Below are positions 18,846 through 28,093 of a stretch of 64,000 bases of DNA, piece after piece. The position numbers and the translations under genes are program-made. Numbering within the stretch: the first letter of the stretch is position 1; each line of letters starts with the position of its first letter. The notes beneath the pieces were generated by a model. It saw only the letters and a list, made by a program, of their open reading frames with translations, did no database searches and was not told the DNA's origin. The stretch comes from Paenibacillus sp. LHD-38. Lineage in GTDB: Bacteria; Bacillota; Bacilli; Paenibacillales; Paenibacillaceae. The DNA lies in contig NZ_JAVIFU010000001.1 in assembly GCF_031157315.1 (NCBI RefSeq), positions 248,001 to 312,000 on the forward strand, given 5' to 3'.

Positions 18846-18869
18846 GGTTGCGAAAACATTGCATATGTT
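18846..18869 (+). promoter_or_regulatory. Candidate YesN-type operator upstream of the sensor kinase
   Basis: GGTTGCGAAA (18846-18855) and TTGCATATGTT (18859-18869) stand as two TTGC half-sites about 11 bases apart. The first ten bases are identical to 2234-2243. An AraC-type response regulator binding direct repeats would fit; this is inference. Confidence 0.4.
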
Positions 18870-18976
18870 TTGATTTTACAGGTTGATATATCCTAAGTGT
18901 CCACGTATGGTGGAGAGGGCGAAAAAATTAGCTATATAGCTGCCCATAGAACATCCTGTAGAGGTGCGAAGCCATC

Positions 18977-20701
18977 ATGCCGAAAATAAATCTATTTACC
19001 AAAATCGTCGCCCTGATCATCATTATGCTGACGCCGATTCTGCTCCTTTATTTTTATTCCAACAAGACAAGCACGGATGTTCTTCGCGAGGAGCTTAATA
19101 AGTCGAACACGAACCAGCTTGTTTTTTTTCAAAACGAAGTCAATACAACGATCGATTCCATGGCGCTTTGGCCTGACCTGCTTATCCAGGACCCCGATAT
19201 TTCATCCCTTCGCGACTTATTCATCGAAACGAATGAGCTGAGCCTGAACACGATAACGCTAATCAAACGGATCCAAACGAAGCTTGCCATTCAGCAAAAC
19301 TCATCAAAATGGCGCAGCAGCCTGCATATTTATTCGCCGATTATTCATCGGGATATTTCCGATCGTGACGCAGTTCAATATGACGATGCGGACTTGAAAA
19401 AAAGATTGAAGCCCGGCTGGCAAGTGAAATCGGTTAATAATGGGCAGAGCGAGCAGTTCGTTTTTTCCCGGTATGCGGTAACCCCGTATTCGAGCTATTT
19501 GGATCCGAGCGGCTCCAACTTGATTATTGAGGTTCAGTTCGACAGCTCGAATATTAAGGACATGCTGGACAAGTTCAAGAGCGGCGGACGTAGAGAGCCT
19601 TTTTACTATTTGGAAGATGTGGGAATCATCTATAACCGTTCGGTGGATAAGGAATTGACGAATCAGGTACTCACGCATCTGAAGTCAGAGCCGCTGAAGG
19701 ATATGGAGAGCCGGACGGTTCAAGTAGGGGAAGAAAAATATTTGGTCAATATCGTTAAGTCGGAAACGATGGGCTGGCATTTGATTGACTATATTCCAAT
19801 AACCGAAATCATCCGGCCGATTCAAAAAACCAATCAATTATTTTATGTCTCCATGGCGGCCCTGCTGCTGCTTTGCTGTATTGCGGCCTATCTCTTATAC
19901 GCGCAGGTGCAGGTGCCGATCAAACGTCTCGTCATCGGTTTCCAAAAGCTGAAAAACGGGGATTATTCGGTACGGATGAAGCCGCGCGGCAGGAGCGAAT
20001 TCGGCTTTTTGTATACGCGCTTCAACTTGATGGTAGCCCAAATCCAAGAGCTGTTCGAAACGGTCTATTTGGAAAAAATCCATGTGCGGGAGGCTCGTCT
20101 AAAACAGCTGCAGTCGCAAATCAATCCGCATTTCTTTTATAATTGTTTTTCGTTCATATCGAGTATGGCTAAATTGGAGAAAAACGATGCAGTCGTCGCC
20201 ATGTCCCACCATTTATCGAACTATTACCGGTATACGACAAGGCAGGAACGTGATCTTGTAGCCTTATCGGAGGAAATAAATTTCGTAACGAGCTATTTGG
20301 AAATTCAGAAGATGCGAATGGCGAGGCTGAATTATTCCATTCATTTACCGTCGGAGATGCTTCATTTAGAGATTCCGCCGCTGATGCTGCAGCCGCTTGT
20401 GGAGAATGCAGTTATTCATGGTATTGAAGCTTGGTCGGATGCTTCGGTCATCCAAATTACAGGTGAGTGGCATGAGGATGGGGCCAGGCTGATCGTTGAG
20501 GATGACGGCAAGGGGATGAGCGCGGAGGATATCCTGATTCTTCAGCACAAAATGCAGCATCAAATGGATGAGCAGATGGGCTGCGGGCTTTGGAATGTGC
20601 ATCAGCGCATGCATCTGCGCTTCCGTGGAAACGCAGGGGTTAGCTTCTCATCATCCAATCTTGGGGGATTAAAGGTCACGATTACATGGTCAACAGCTTA
20701 G
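18977..20701 (+). CDS. YesM-type sensor histidine kinase
   Basis: A 574-residue membrane kinase. Two membrane segments (residues about 9-30 and 287-308) flank an extracellular sensing region. A HAMP linker (about 305-360) follows, then the LytS/YesM-type kinase core with phospho-acceptor His385 in INPHFFYN, and an ATPase domain (LVENAVIHGIEAW, then GKGMSAEDI and GCGLWNVHQRM). It probably senses galacto-oligosaccharide outside the cell, directly or with the lipoprotein at 22463. The response regulator follows 18 bases later. The family is firm; the ligand is inferred from the neighbours. Confidence 0.93.
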   Translation: MPKINLFTKIVALIIIMLTPILLLYFYSNKTSTDVLREELNKSNTNQLVFFQNEVNTTIDSMALWPDLLIQDPDISSLRDLFIETNELSLNTITLIKRIQTKLAIQQNSSKWRSSLHIYSPIIHRDISDRDAVQYDDADLKKRLKPGWQVKSVNNGQSEQFVFSRYAVTPYSSYLDPSGSNLIIEVQFDSSNIKDMLDKFKSGGRREPFYYLEDVGIIYNRSVDKELTNQVLTHLKSEPLKDMESRTVQVGEEKYLVNIVKSETMGWHLIDYIPITEIIRPIQKTNQLFYVSMAALLLLCCIAAYLLYAQVQVPIKRLVIGFQKLKNGDYSVRMKPRGRSEFGFLYTRFNLMVAQIQELFETVYLEKIHVREARLKQLQSQINPHFFYNCFSFISSMAKLEKNDAVVAMSHHLSNYYRYTTRQERDLVALSEEINFVTSYLEIQKMRMARLNYSIHLPSEMLHLEIPPLMLQPLVENAVIHGIEAWSDASVIQITGEWHEDGARLIVEDDGKGMSAEDILILQHKMQHQMDEQMGCGLWNVHQRMHLRFRGNAGVSFSSSNLGGLKVTITWSTA

Positions 20702-20719
20702 AGAAAGAGGGGAATTCCG

Positions 20720-22360
20720 ATGATTGAAATTCTATTAATCGATGATGAATCTTATGTAACCGGGAGCTTGGAGAAAACGATCCCATGGTCTTCAATCGGC
20801 GTGAAGAGCGTCTATCAGGCGGCGTCCGCCTTCGAAGCGCTGGAGCTGTTGGAGGAGAATGCGATCGACATTGTCGTAACCGACATTGCGATGCCGGAGA
20901 TGAACGGACTGGAGCTCGTTCAGGAAATCGGCCAGCGCTGGCCGCATATCAAATGTGTCTTATTGACGGGACACTCCGATTTTGAATATGCCAAGAAGGC
21001 GGTTCAGCTGCAAGCCTTCGATTATATATTGAAGCCGGTGAATGATGATGAGTTCGTCAAGACCGTATCAGGCGCAATAGAGGCGTTAAAGGATGAATGG
21101 GAACAGGCAGAGAAGTATCAGCAGCTGCTGTATGACCGCAAATCTGATTTCAAGGTGCTTCGCGCGAATTTTATGGTGGATCTTGTGCTGGGCAGACAGC
21201 TTTCCCCGAAAACGATCAAGGAGAAGCTGACGCAATATGAGATCCCGCTTATGATGGAGCGTCCTACCGTCATGATGCTTGTTCAGCTAGGTAAGCAATT
21301 TGCCCATTTGGATTACAGCTCCGCCTCGTTGATGGAATTTGCGGTCGGCAATATCGCAGAGGAATCGTTCGCGAACCATTTTAACGTCTGGCACTGCAAG
21401 GCGCCGCATGAGTACTTGCTTATTATGGTACAGCCGAGGTATGAGGCGGGTGAGAAATTCGATTACAGCGCAGAAAATCGCAGCTTGCGCAAAACGAATC
21501 TAGTGGATGCGACGAAGAAGCTTCGCGGCAACGTCAGCAACTATCTTAAGGGCGAGATTTCGATTGTCGTAACGGATTGGTTCGAATTTCCTGAATCGAT
21601 TACGACGGCTTACCGCGCGGGGCTTGGCGCGATGTTCATGATAGCAAACGAGGAGCAGCATTCGGTTCATTTTCTCGAGGACCGGGTGAGCAAGGATCAT
21701 ATGTTTGTGAAATCGATGGAAACCCTGTACAAGCCGCCGACGATGATTACGCTGCTTGAATCGAAGCGCTGGGATGCGGTGGAGCAGAAAATCAAAGATG
21801 TGTTTGCTGATCTGAAACAAACCAGATATTCGCGTGAGCATCTTTACGAGGTATATCTGGCGCTGACCAACGCCTTTATGTATATTGCGCATAGACAAGG
21901 ACAATATGTATCGCAGATTAACGAGCTTGGCATCGATTTTATTCTGGATCAGACGATGGTCCTATCTCCTGACCGTCTGGAAGAGTGGTCGATAGGCGTG
22001 CTGAACAAGCTGCAGAGCGAGCTTTCGGTGAATGAAGAAAGCGCCAAAAGCTTCATTGTGAAGCAGGTACAGGAAATCGTGGCGACTAATCTGAGCCAGG
22101 ATACGACGGTCAAAACGATCGCGGACCGCGTCTTTTTGCATCCGGTATACCTTTCTAAGGTATTTAAAGCGGAAACGGGAGAAAGCTTAAGCGAATGGAT
22201 CATCGGCATGAAGATGGAGCGGGCGCTTTATTTGCTCAAAAACACAAACAAGAAGATCTATGAAATCACGAGCGAGCTGGGCTATCAGAATCCGCAATAT
22301 TTCAGTAAAACATTCAAAAAATATTACGGTATGACACCTCAGGAGTTCCGAGAGCAGTAA
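20720..22360 (+). CDS. YesN-type response regulator with AraC DNA-binding domain
   Basis: A 546-residue cytoplasmic regulator. The receiver domain spans residues 1-120, with acidic pair Asp8-Asp9, phospho-acceptor Asp55 (VVTDIAMPEMNG) and the lysine of YILKPVND. A central region of unknown fold follows. The C-terminal 100 residues are two AraC-type helix-turn-helix units (VKTIADRVFLHPVYLSKVF and IYEITSELGYQNPQYFSKTF). It is the partner of the kinase at 18977 and should activate the importer and enzyme genes when the sugar is present. Confidence 0.94.
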   Translation: MIEILLIDDESYVTGSLEKTIPWSSIGVKSVYQAASAFEALELLEENAIDIVVTDIAMPEMNGLELVQEIGQRWPHIKCVLLTGHSDFEYAKKAVQLQAFDYILKPVNDDEFVKTVSGAIEALKDEWEQAEKYQQLLYDRKSDFKVLRANFMVDLVLGRQLSPKTIKEKLTQYEIPLMMERPTVMMLVQLGKQFAHLDYSSASLMEFAVGNIAEESFANHFNVWHCKAPHEYLLIMVQPRYEAGEKFDYSAENRSLRKTNLVDATKKLRGNVSNYLKGEISIVVTDWFEFPESITTAYRAGLGAMFMIANEEQHSVHFLEDRVSKDHMFVKSMETLYKPPTMITLLESKRWDAVEQKIKDVFADLKQTRYSREHLYEVYLALTNAFMYIAHRQGQYVSQINELGIDFILDQTMVLSPDRLEEWSIGVLNKLQSELSVNEESAKSFIVKQVQEIVATNLSQDTTVKTIADRVFLHPVYLSKVFKAETGESLSEWIIGMKMERALYLLKNTNKKIYEITSELGYQNPQYFSKTFKKYYGMTPQEFREQ

Positions 22361-22362
22361 AT

Positions 22363-22441
22363 GGTTGCAAAAGGTGCTGATATGTTCGCATTGTGTCATA
22401 GGCTGGGGCTGCTGCCCATCCTATAATTAAACTTGTAGAAC
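22363..22441 (+). promoter_or_regulatory. Promoter region of the sugar-binding lipoprotein with candidate operator
   Basis: GGTTGCAAAA (22363-22372) differs by one base from the words at 2234 and 18846. A consensus -10 TATAAT lies at 22422-22427 without a good -35, as expected for an activator-dependent promoter. CTTGTAGAAC (22432-22441) matches 2270-2279 exactly. The operator assignment is inference. Confidence 0.5.
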
Positions 22442-22462
22442 ATAATCATGAGGGGGATTACA

Positions 22463-24160
22463 ATGAGTACGAAAACAAAAAAACGGTTTACGTTTGCAAT
22501 TTGTATGCTGCTGATCGTCTCTGCCGTCGTCGGCTGCTCGAACAGCGGCAATAAAGCGGAGCCGTCTAATACAGCGAATGGCAATGCTGCCGCGGGCAAT
22601 GCGGAAAACCCTTACAAAGAGAAATATGATCCACCGGTTACCATCTCCACGGTATGGGGAGTCGATCCTGCGCTTACGTTCCGCGAGGGCGAGACGATCG
22701 AAAACAACGTGGCAACGAAATGGGCGCTCGATACACTTGGCATTAAAGTTGAATCGCTTTGGTCGGTAACGGATACAAACGGTGCGTTTGCGACAAAAAT
22801 GCGTCTTGCGATGTCCTCCGGCCAGAAGATGCCGGATGTCGCCGTAATTAACGATAAGCTGCTGGCACAGGATCTTATTGATTCAGGCATGTTTCAGGAT
22901 GCGGGCGTGTTGTTCGATAAATACGCGGGCGAGAAATGGAAAGCGGCAATGAACCTCGATCCTGGCGTGTGGAACGCTTATATGAATGACGGCAAGCGCA
23001 TGGGTATTCCGCTGCTTGATTATGCATACAATAGCGACTACTTGCTATGGATTCGCCAAGACTGGCTTGATAAGCTTAATCTGAAGGCACCAAAAACGAT
23101 CACTGAGCTTGAAGCGGTCATGGAAGCTTTTAAAAACAACAACCCGCAAGGATTGGCACCGGACAAAGTCGTGCCTCTGAGCGTTGGCTTCAAAACATCG
23201 ATGAACACATGGATGGGCGATCCGTCATGGGTATTCGGCGCATACGGCACATTGCCTTCGCAGTGGAACCTCGCAGCCGACGGCACATTGGAATACGGCT
23301 CTACAAACGCTGGCATCAAGCAAGGCCTCGTGAAGCTGAAGGAATGGCGCGACAAAGGTTATATCCCGAAAGAAGCGGCGCTATGGGACGAGAACAAAAC
23401 ATCTGAACCGGCAGTTGCCGGGACGGCAGGCATTATCCCTGGGCCTTACTGGATGAGCGGCTGGCCATTGCTGGATACAGCCAAAAACGTTGAGGGCGCA
23501 GTATGGAAACCGTATGCGATTCCTACAGGCGATGACGGCACAGCGATGCGTCATGGCACTCATTTCGTAAACGGCGTTATTCTGATTAACAAAGACATGA
23601 AAAATCCGGAAGCTTTTTTCACTTATGAGAACTATTTGTTTGAAAATCTTGCCGACCCGCAAGCCGGCAGCCCGTTTGATCTAGGCGTATTCGAGGGTTA
23701 CGACTACGCGCTTGACGCTAGCGGCAAAGCCTTGTATTTGGATGATGTTCCCGGTGGCGCAATCACCGCTCCGCTTCGTTACTTCATCGTGCGTGACGGC
23801 GCTCGTATTCCTGATGCTCAGTTTAAAGCGCTGTTGAACCTGGCAGAAGGCAAGGAAGCGACGACTTACCGCGAGAGAGAAGTCGTAGCGCAATATGGAC
23901 CGGAGACGGCGCTTGCGGCGACTGTTGTCATGGAGCAGGAAGCGATTTCGAAGAAAGATATGTTCGTAGGGCCTCCTACGAAAACAATGAAATCGCGCAT
24001 GGATTATTTGAAGAAAATCGAAGCGCAAACGTTCAACGAAATCATTTACGGCGCGAAGCCGGCAGAAGCCTTCGATGAGTTCGTGAAGAGCTGGAAATCT
24101 TCCGGCGGCGACGATATTACGAAGGAAGTTAATGAGTGGTATTCGAGCGTAGCAAAATAG
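22463..24160 (+). CDS. LplA-type extracellular sugar-binding lipoprotein
   Basis: A 565-residue solute-binding protein of the ABC importer that follows. The signal peptide ends in a lipobox (VVGC) with acylated Cys25, so it is tethered outside the membrane. A low-complexity Asn/Gly/Ala linker follows, then a two-lobed binding fold (MSSGQKMPDVAVIN, then IPLLDYAYNSDYLLWIRQDWL). ATG 22463 is chosen because GAGGGGGAT (22450-22458) is the SD; ATG 22448 lies just before it. The ligand should be a galacto-oligosaccharide by context. A terminator and a dispersed repeat separate it from the permease genes, so lipoprotein and permeases may be expressed at different levels. Confidence 0.92.
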   Translation: MSTKTKKRFTFAICMLLIVSAVVGCSNSGNKAEPSNTANGNAAAGNAENPYKEKYDPPVTISTVWGVDPALTFREGETIENNVATKWALDTLGIKVESLWSVTDTNGAFATKMRLAMSSGQKMPDVAVINDKLLAQDLIDSGMFQDAGVLFDKYAGEKWKAAMNLDPGVWNAYMNDGKRMGIPLLDYAYNSDYLLWIRQDWLDKLNLKAPKTITELEAVMEAFKNNNPQGLAPDKVVPLSVGFKTSMNTWMGDPSWVFGAYGTLPSQWNLAADGTLEYGSTNAGIKQGLVKLKEWRDKGYIPKEAALWDENKTSEPAVAGTAGIIPGPYWMSGWPLLDTAKNVEGAVWKPYAIPTGDDGTAMRHGTHFVNGVILINKDMKNPEAFFTYENYLFENLADPQAGSPFDLGVFEGYDYALDASGKALYLDDVPGGAITAPLRYFIVRDGARIPDAQFKALLNLAEGKEATTYREREVVAQYGPETALAATVVMEQEAISKKDMFVGPPTKTMKSRMDYLKKIEAQTFNEIIYGAKPAEAFDEFVKSWKSSGGDDITKEVNEWYSSVAK

Positions 24161-24173
24161 TGTAAGCAATAAG

Positions 24174-24204
24174 AATGCGGTCCCTAGGGGGCCGCATTTT
24201 TTTT
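24174..24204 (+). terminator. Terminator after the sugar-binding lipoprotein
   Basis: AATGCGGTCCC pairs with GGGGCCGCATT and is followed by eight T's ending at 24204. The dispersed element copy 3 begins right behind the T-tract. Confidence 0.9.
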
Positions 24205-24205
24205 G

Positions 24206-24303
24206 AAATATAAGAAAGTATAAAATTCAACTTTATATGTTGCTTATATTTCACCACGAAACGAGCTTTTGCCGCCAAGGACGGCGTCAGCCGTTTACGC
24301 TTG
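24206..24303 (+). repeat. Dispersed structured element, copy 3
   Basis: Same length (98 bp) and sequence as copy 1 apart from a few substitutions. In the inner AT stem, TATAAA here faces TTTATA where copy 1 has GTATAA facing TTATAC, so complementarity is kept. The 3' half CACCACGAAACGAGC and GCCAAGGACGGCGTCAGCCG is nearly identical to copy 1. Confidence 0.88.
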
Positions 24304-24321
24304 GGTGCGCACGTCAAAAGA

Positions 24322-24386
24322 GGTTGCATTTGTGCCATGAATGTTGGGTTTGTTAGCTACTTCGATTTTTCTGGCGCTGATATAAT
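24322..24386 (+). promoter_or_regulatory. Permease promoter with extended -10 and GGTTGC-type site
   Basis: GGTTGCATTTGTG (24322-24334) combines the GGTTGC start and TTGCATTTGTG words seen upstream of the surface galactanase. An extended -10, TGATATAAT, lies at 24378-24386. No good -35 is seen at the usual spacing. Confidence 0.55.
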
Positions 24387-24470
24387 TTTATTATAAGAAA
24401 CGCAGGTAGCATACGCGCCTTGGAAGAGGCTGATCGCGTTCTACATTTCATCCAGCGGGAGGAACAAAAA

Positions 24471-25439
24471 ATGTCACAGCAGCAAACGCTTCAACAAGAC
24501 GACATCTCGGTATCTGTTGTCAAATCTAAAGGAAAACCGCTGTTTTATTACCTTATAAAACAATGGCCGTTTCATCTTATGGTGCTTCCATCCCTTGTCT
24601 TTTTAATCATCTTCGCGTATTTGCCAATGGGTGGATTAGTCATGGCCTTTCAGGATTATAAACCTTGGCTTGGCTTGACCGGCTCGGAATGGGTTGGGCT
24701 TGATCAGTTCCGTTATTTATTTGAGAGAGAGGACAGCATGCAGGTTATTTGGAACACGCTGATCATTGCGATTTTCAAAATGGTGCTGAACCTGGTTGCT
24801 CCGTTTATGTTCGCCATTCTCTTGAATGAGATTAGAAAGCAGCTCGTGAAGCGTTTCGTACAGACGCTCGTTTATTTGCCTCATTTCTTGTCATGGGTCA
24901 TTTTGGGCGGGATTTTGACAGACCTGCTGTCAACAGAGGGCGGACTCGTGAATCGCCTGCTGACCAGCGCGTTCGGCATCCAGCCGGTCTTCTTCCTCGG
25001 CGATGGCGACTGGTTCCGCTTTACGGTTATTCTCTCCGACGTATGGAAAGAGTTCGGCTTCGGAACGGTCGTGTTCCTAGCAGCCCTTGCCAACGTTAAC
25101 CCGTCGCTCTATGAAGCGGCAGAGGTAGACGGCGCTAACCGTTGGAAGCAAACGATCCACATTACCGTTCCGTCGATGATTCCGATTGCGATCGTCGTAG
25201 GCACGCTGGCACTCGGAAACGTGCTGAATGCGGGCTTCGATCAAATATTCAACCTGTATAATTCATTGGTTTACGCAAAAGGCGATATTATCGATACCTT
25301 TGTATACCGGACGGCGATTTTGAACGGCGAGATGGGCTTTGGAACGGCAATCGGATTGTTTAAATCGGTAATCAGCTTTGTTTTAGTCGTCATATCTTAC
25401 CGCCTTGCTTACAAGCTGGCGAATTACAGAATCTTTTAA
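24471..25439 (+). CDS. LplB-type ABC sugar permease
   Basis: A 322-residue inner-membrane subunit with six predicted membrane segments. The ATPase-docking EAA loop reads YEAAEVDGANRWKQTIHITV. ATG 24471 follows GGGAGGA (24457-24463) at seven bases; the upstream TTG at 24420 lacks an SD. It pairs with the permease at 25458 and the lipoprotein at 22463. As is usual for such Gram-positive importers, no ATPase gene is present and a shared MsmX-type ATPase elsewhere is expected. Confidence 0.93.
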   Translation: MSQQQTLQQDDISVSVVKSKGKPLFYYLIKQWPFHLMVLPSLVFLIIFAYLPMGGLVMAFQDYKPWLGLTGSEWVGLDQFRYLFEREDSMQVIWNTLIIAIFKMVLNLVAPFMFAILLNEIRKQLVKRFVQTLVYLPHFLSWVILGGILTDLLSTEGGLVNRLLTSAFGIQPVFFLGDGDWFRFTVILSDVWKEFGFGTVVFLAALANVNPSLYEAAEVDGANRWKQTIHITVPSMIPIAIVVGTLALGNVLNAGFDQIFNLYNSLVYAKGDIIDTFVYRTAILNGEMGFGTAIGLFKSVISFVLVVISYRLAYKLANYRIF

Positions 25440-25457
25440 TAAAGGAGGCCGTGCGGC

Positions 25458-26336
25458 ATGTATCATAAATCACCATCCTATCGCATATTCAATACGTTTA
25501 ATACGGTCCTGCTGATCGTTCTAGCCTTGCTTTGCGTCATTCCGCTCCTGCATGTGTTCGCGGTATCGCTTAGCGCAAAGGCTGCGGCTGATGCCAATAT
25601 CGTCGGCCTATGGCCGGTCGATTTCACGCTTGAGGCTTACAAAAAAACGACAAGCAACCCGATCTTTCTAAACTCGATGTGGATCGCCGTACAAAGAACG
25701 GTCATCGGAACGCTGCTAACGCTGGTGTTATCCTTCTTGGCCGCTTACCCGCTGTCCAAAGAAAATAATGCTTTCCGCGGCAGGAACATTTATGCCTGGC
25801 TGTTCGTATTCACGATGCTGTTTAACGGCGGTCTTGTTCCTTTCTATATGGTCATTCAGAAGATCGGCTTAATGGATAACTTTTGGGTACTTGTGCTTCC
25901 TGGCGCAGTTAACGTATTCCTAACGATTCTGATGCTTAACTTCTTCCGCGGTGTTCCGAAGGAGCTCGAAGAAGCAGCGTTAATCGACGGGGCGGGCCAT
26001 TTCCGGACCTTGTTCAGCATTTATTTGCCGGTTTCGCTGCCAGCCATTGCGACGCTTGCTTTGTTTAGCATGGTATTTCATTGGAACTCTTGGTTCGACG
26101 GCTTGCTCTATATTGGCGATCCGAAAAAATATCCGCTGGCCACCTTCCTTCAGACGGTTATCATTCAGCGCGATATGAGCTCGATGAGCATCAATCCGGC
26201 CGATCTAGCTTTGATCTCGCAAAAAACGGTAAAATCGGCGCAAATTTTCATTGGCGCTCTCCCGATCCTGATCGTATATCCATTCCTCCAAAAATTCTTT
26301 GTAAAAGGTTTGGTTATGGGATCGGTTAAGGAGTAG
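25458..26336 (+). CDS. LplC/YtcP-type ABC sugar permease
   Basis: A 292-residue permease with six membrane segments and the EAA loop LEEAALIDGAGHFRTLFSIY. It lies 18 bases after the partner permease with AAGGAGG as SD, so the two are co-translated. The C-terminus VKGLVMGSVKE is typical of the family. It is the last gene of the galactan importer and ends before a terminator at 26362. Confidence 0.93.
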   Translation: MYHKSPSYRIFNTFNTVLLIVLALLCVIPLLHVFAVSLSAKAAADANIVGLWPVDFTLEAYKKTTSNPIFLNSMWIAVQRTVIGTLLTLVLSFLAAYPLSKENNAFRGRNIYAWLFVFTMLFNGGLVPFYMVIQKIGLMDNFWVLVLPGAVNVFLTILMLNFFRGVPKELEEAALIDGAGHFRTLFSIYLPVSLPAIATLALFSMVFHWNSWFDGLLYIGDPKKYPLATFLQTVIIQRDMSSMSINPADLALISQKTVKSAQIFIGALPILIVYPFLQKFFVKGLVMGSVKE

Positions 26337-26361
26337 AAGTAAGTCTACATGGACAGAAAAA

Positions 26362-26390
26362 GAGGCACCTAGCCTAGCGCTAGGTGCCTC
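26362..26390 (+). terminator. Terminator of the galactan importer operon
   Basis: An 11-base perfect stem GAGGCACCTAG (26362-26372) with CTAGGTGCCTC (26380-26390), preceded by A's and followed by CTTTGTGCTT. Confidence 0.8.
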
Positions 26391-26534
26391 CTTTGTGCTT
26401 ATGTTGCCCTATTCCCGAAGTTAAGCGTGTCCCCCAGGGACGAAAGCGCTCCAACCTAGACGTATCTATCATGCGCCTCGCTAACTCCCACGTTACTCCA
26501 GGTGCAGGTGTCCAGAGGGCGCAGCGCCTCGGGG

Positions 26535-26554
26535 CCCTCCCTTGGAAGGGAGGG
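26535..26554. repeat. Perfect palindrome near the end of the glycosyltransferase gene
   Basis: CCCTCCCTT and AAGGGAGGG flank two bases. It lies 45 bases beyond the stop of the minus-strand gene at 26600. There is no T-tract on either strand, so it is not a standard terminator. The surrounding 26400-26600 has no gene. Confidence 0.5.
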
Positions 26555-26599
26555 TTTGGGTGGGTTCGAAAAGCCTTTGAAGGTGGGTAGTCTATTCCC

Positions 26600-27904
26600 T
26601 TATAGATTTCTCGCTTCAGGCCCAACGGCCAAATCCTTCACCGATTGAACGCTTATTACCCGCTCGATTAAGTAAGCTCCTCCTAGGAAAATAAGGAAAA
26701 TGTTTGGATAGCCGTAGCGGGAGAAAGCGACGAACGGAATATAGATGACGGTAAAATAAGCAAGCGTCAGCAAGATGAGCAAATAAGGGATATTGCGCCG
26801 GGCAATCGCATTGACAAGCATAAGCAGCAAACCGGCGCTGCTGATCAGCATCATAATAAAATGGATCAAGACGACCAGCGGATGAGGGATATTAAATACG
26901 GTTTTCCAATAATAAGGCCCGAGGTACAAACCCGTCATTTTATCAACCGTGTACCACTTTAAATATTCCATAGGCTGATGCTTAAAGCCGAAGCTTATAA
27001 TTTTTTTGGCGGTGTCCGCCATGGCGTCATCCGAGCCTGCGAATAAGCTGGCTCTATCCCGGGTCGCATATTCAGGGTGAGCATCGAAGAACGGTTCTGC
27101 TGGAGCCGCGTTGTTGATTAAAGCGCCGAGCAGCATCGGATTGCCAGCGGACTTGGTAAAAGGAATGAATTCGTCGAAAGTTATGTAATTCCGGATCCAC
27201 CATGGGCAGAGCAGCAGCACCATCGTAACGGATATGACGGCCGTATGCTTCACGATTGTTTTCCATGACACCTTATTAAACAACCACAATAGGAACAATA
27301 CGACGGGGAAGAGCCCGGTATGCGGTTTGAAATAACAGCCCATGACGACAAGCACCGCGACGATGATATAATGTTTCGTTTGATTGCTCTTTAAAGCCAG
27401 AAGGCTGAAGTAAACCAAAAGGATAAAGATCGTCCGGAAAATCGTCTCGGATAATATAACGCCCGAAGAGAAATAGTCCGGTAAATATAAAGCCGTTGCT
27501 ATACTCGCGATCAGAGCCGTCCGGCTGTTAAACAAGTTATTCGCAATAACAAAAATCAAATAAACGGAAAAGGCCTGTAGCACCACCTGCAAAATTCGAA
27601 ACGCGACAACTGCGGCATCCCCTTGTCCAAAAATGAGCATGAGCCCGGACAAAATAAAAGGCATTCCCGGCATAATGAAGGAGGAAGGCTCTTCGCCGCT
27701 GTTATAGGCAAGCGTATGTTTGTTCAATAAAATTTTTGCGCTGTTGACGTATTTCACGTCATCATTGTTCAACTTCTCATAGGAGCCTAACAAAAAATGA
27801 TCGCCGTATAGGAGAACAGACGCGGCACTGACTGCGAATACGAAAAGAATAGTACACCATAGAGTCATTTTGACCGGCTTTGAAACGTGATTCAGGTTAA
27901 ACAA
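26600..27904 (-). CDS. GT39/PMT-like membrane glycosyltransferase
   Basis: About 434 residues with roughly ten predicted membrane segments. The first external loop carries the acidic stretch NDDVKYVNSAKILL followed by SFIMPGMPFILSGLMLIFG, the layout of GT-C enzymes that use lipid-linked sugars (PMT/ArnT group). The TTG at 27904 is preferred because GAGAGGTG (27912-27919) sits seven bases upstream. A longer frame from TTG 27964 adds 20 residues without an SD. It stands alone between two importer loci, transcribed against them. It may modify a cell-envelope glycan or protein; donor and acceptor cannot be inferred. Confidence 0.75.
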   Translation of the reverse strand: MFNLNHVSKPVKMTLWCTILFVFAVSAASVLLYGDHFLLGSYEKLNNDDVKYVNSAKILLNKHTLAYNSGEEPSSFIMPGMPFILSGLMLIFGQGDAAVVAFRILQVVLQAFSVYLIFVIANNLFNSRTALIASIATALYLPDYFSSGVILSETIFRTIFILLVYFSLLALKSNQTKHYIIVAVLVVMGCYFKPHTGLFPVVLFLLWLFNKVSWKTIVKHTAVISVTMVLLLCPWWIRNYITFDEFIPFTKSAGNPMLLGALINNAAPAEPFFDAHPEYATRDRASLFAGSDDAMADTAKKIISFGFKHQPMEYLKWYTVDKMTGLYLGPYYWKTVFNIPHPLVVLIHFIMMLISSAGLLLMLVNAIARRNIPYLLILLTLAYFTVIYIPFVAFSRYGYPNIFLIFLGGAYLIERVISVQSVKDLAVGPEARNL

Positions 27905-28093
27905 AAACGACACACCTCTCGAATATATTTCTGCAGGGATAAACAGAATTTCCCTCTGCTTCAATTATAACGTATATAAGAAGAAAATAGTTCCACATCC
28001 ACCAGTTGCTCCCGTTAGTATTTTTGGTGACTGTGAGCATACGTACAATTGCTTCCAGCCTTGCTTTCATATAGTAAGGTGAGGTGAGCCGAG

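Noticed and set aside
26400..26590. 68-81 codon frames on both strands after the galactan importer
   Set aside because: No SD or domain. The stretch looks like repeat-type intergenic sequence with a palindrome.
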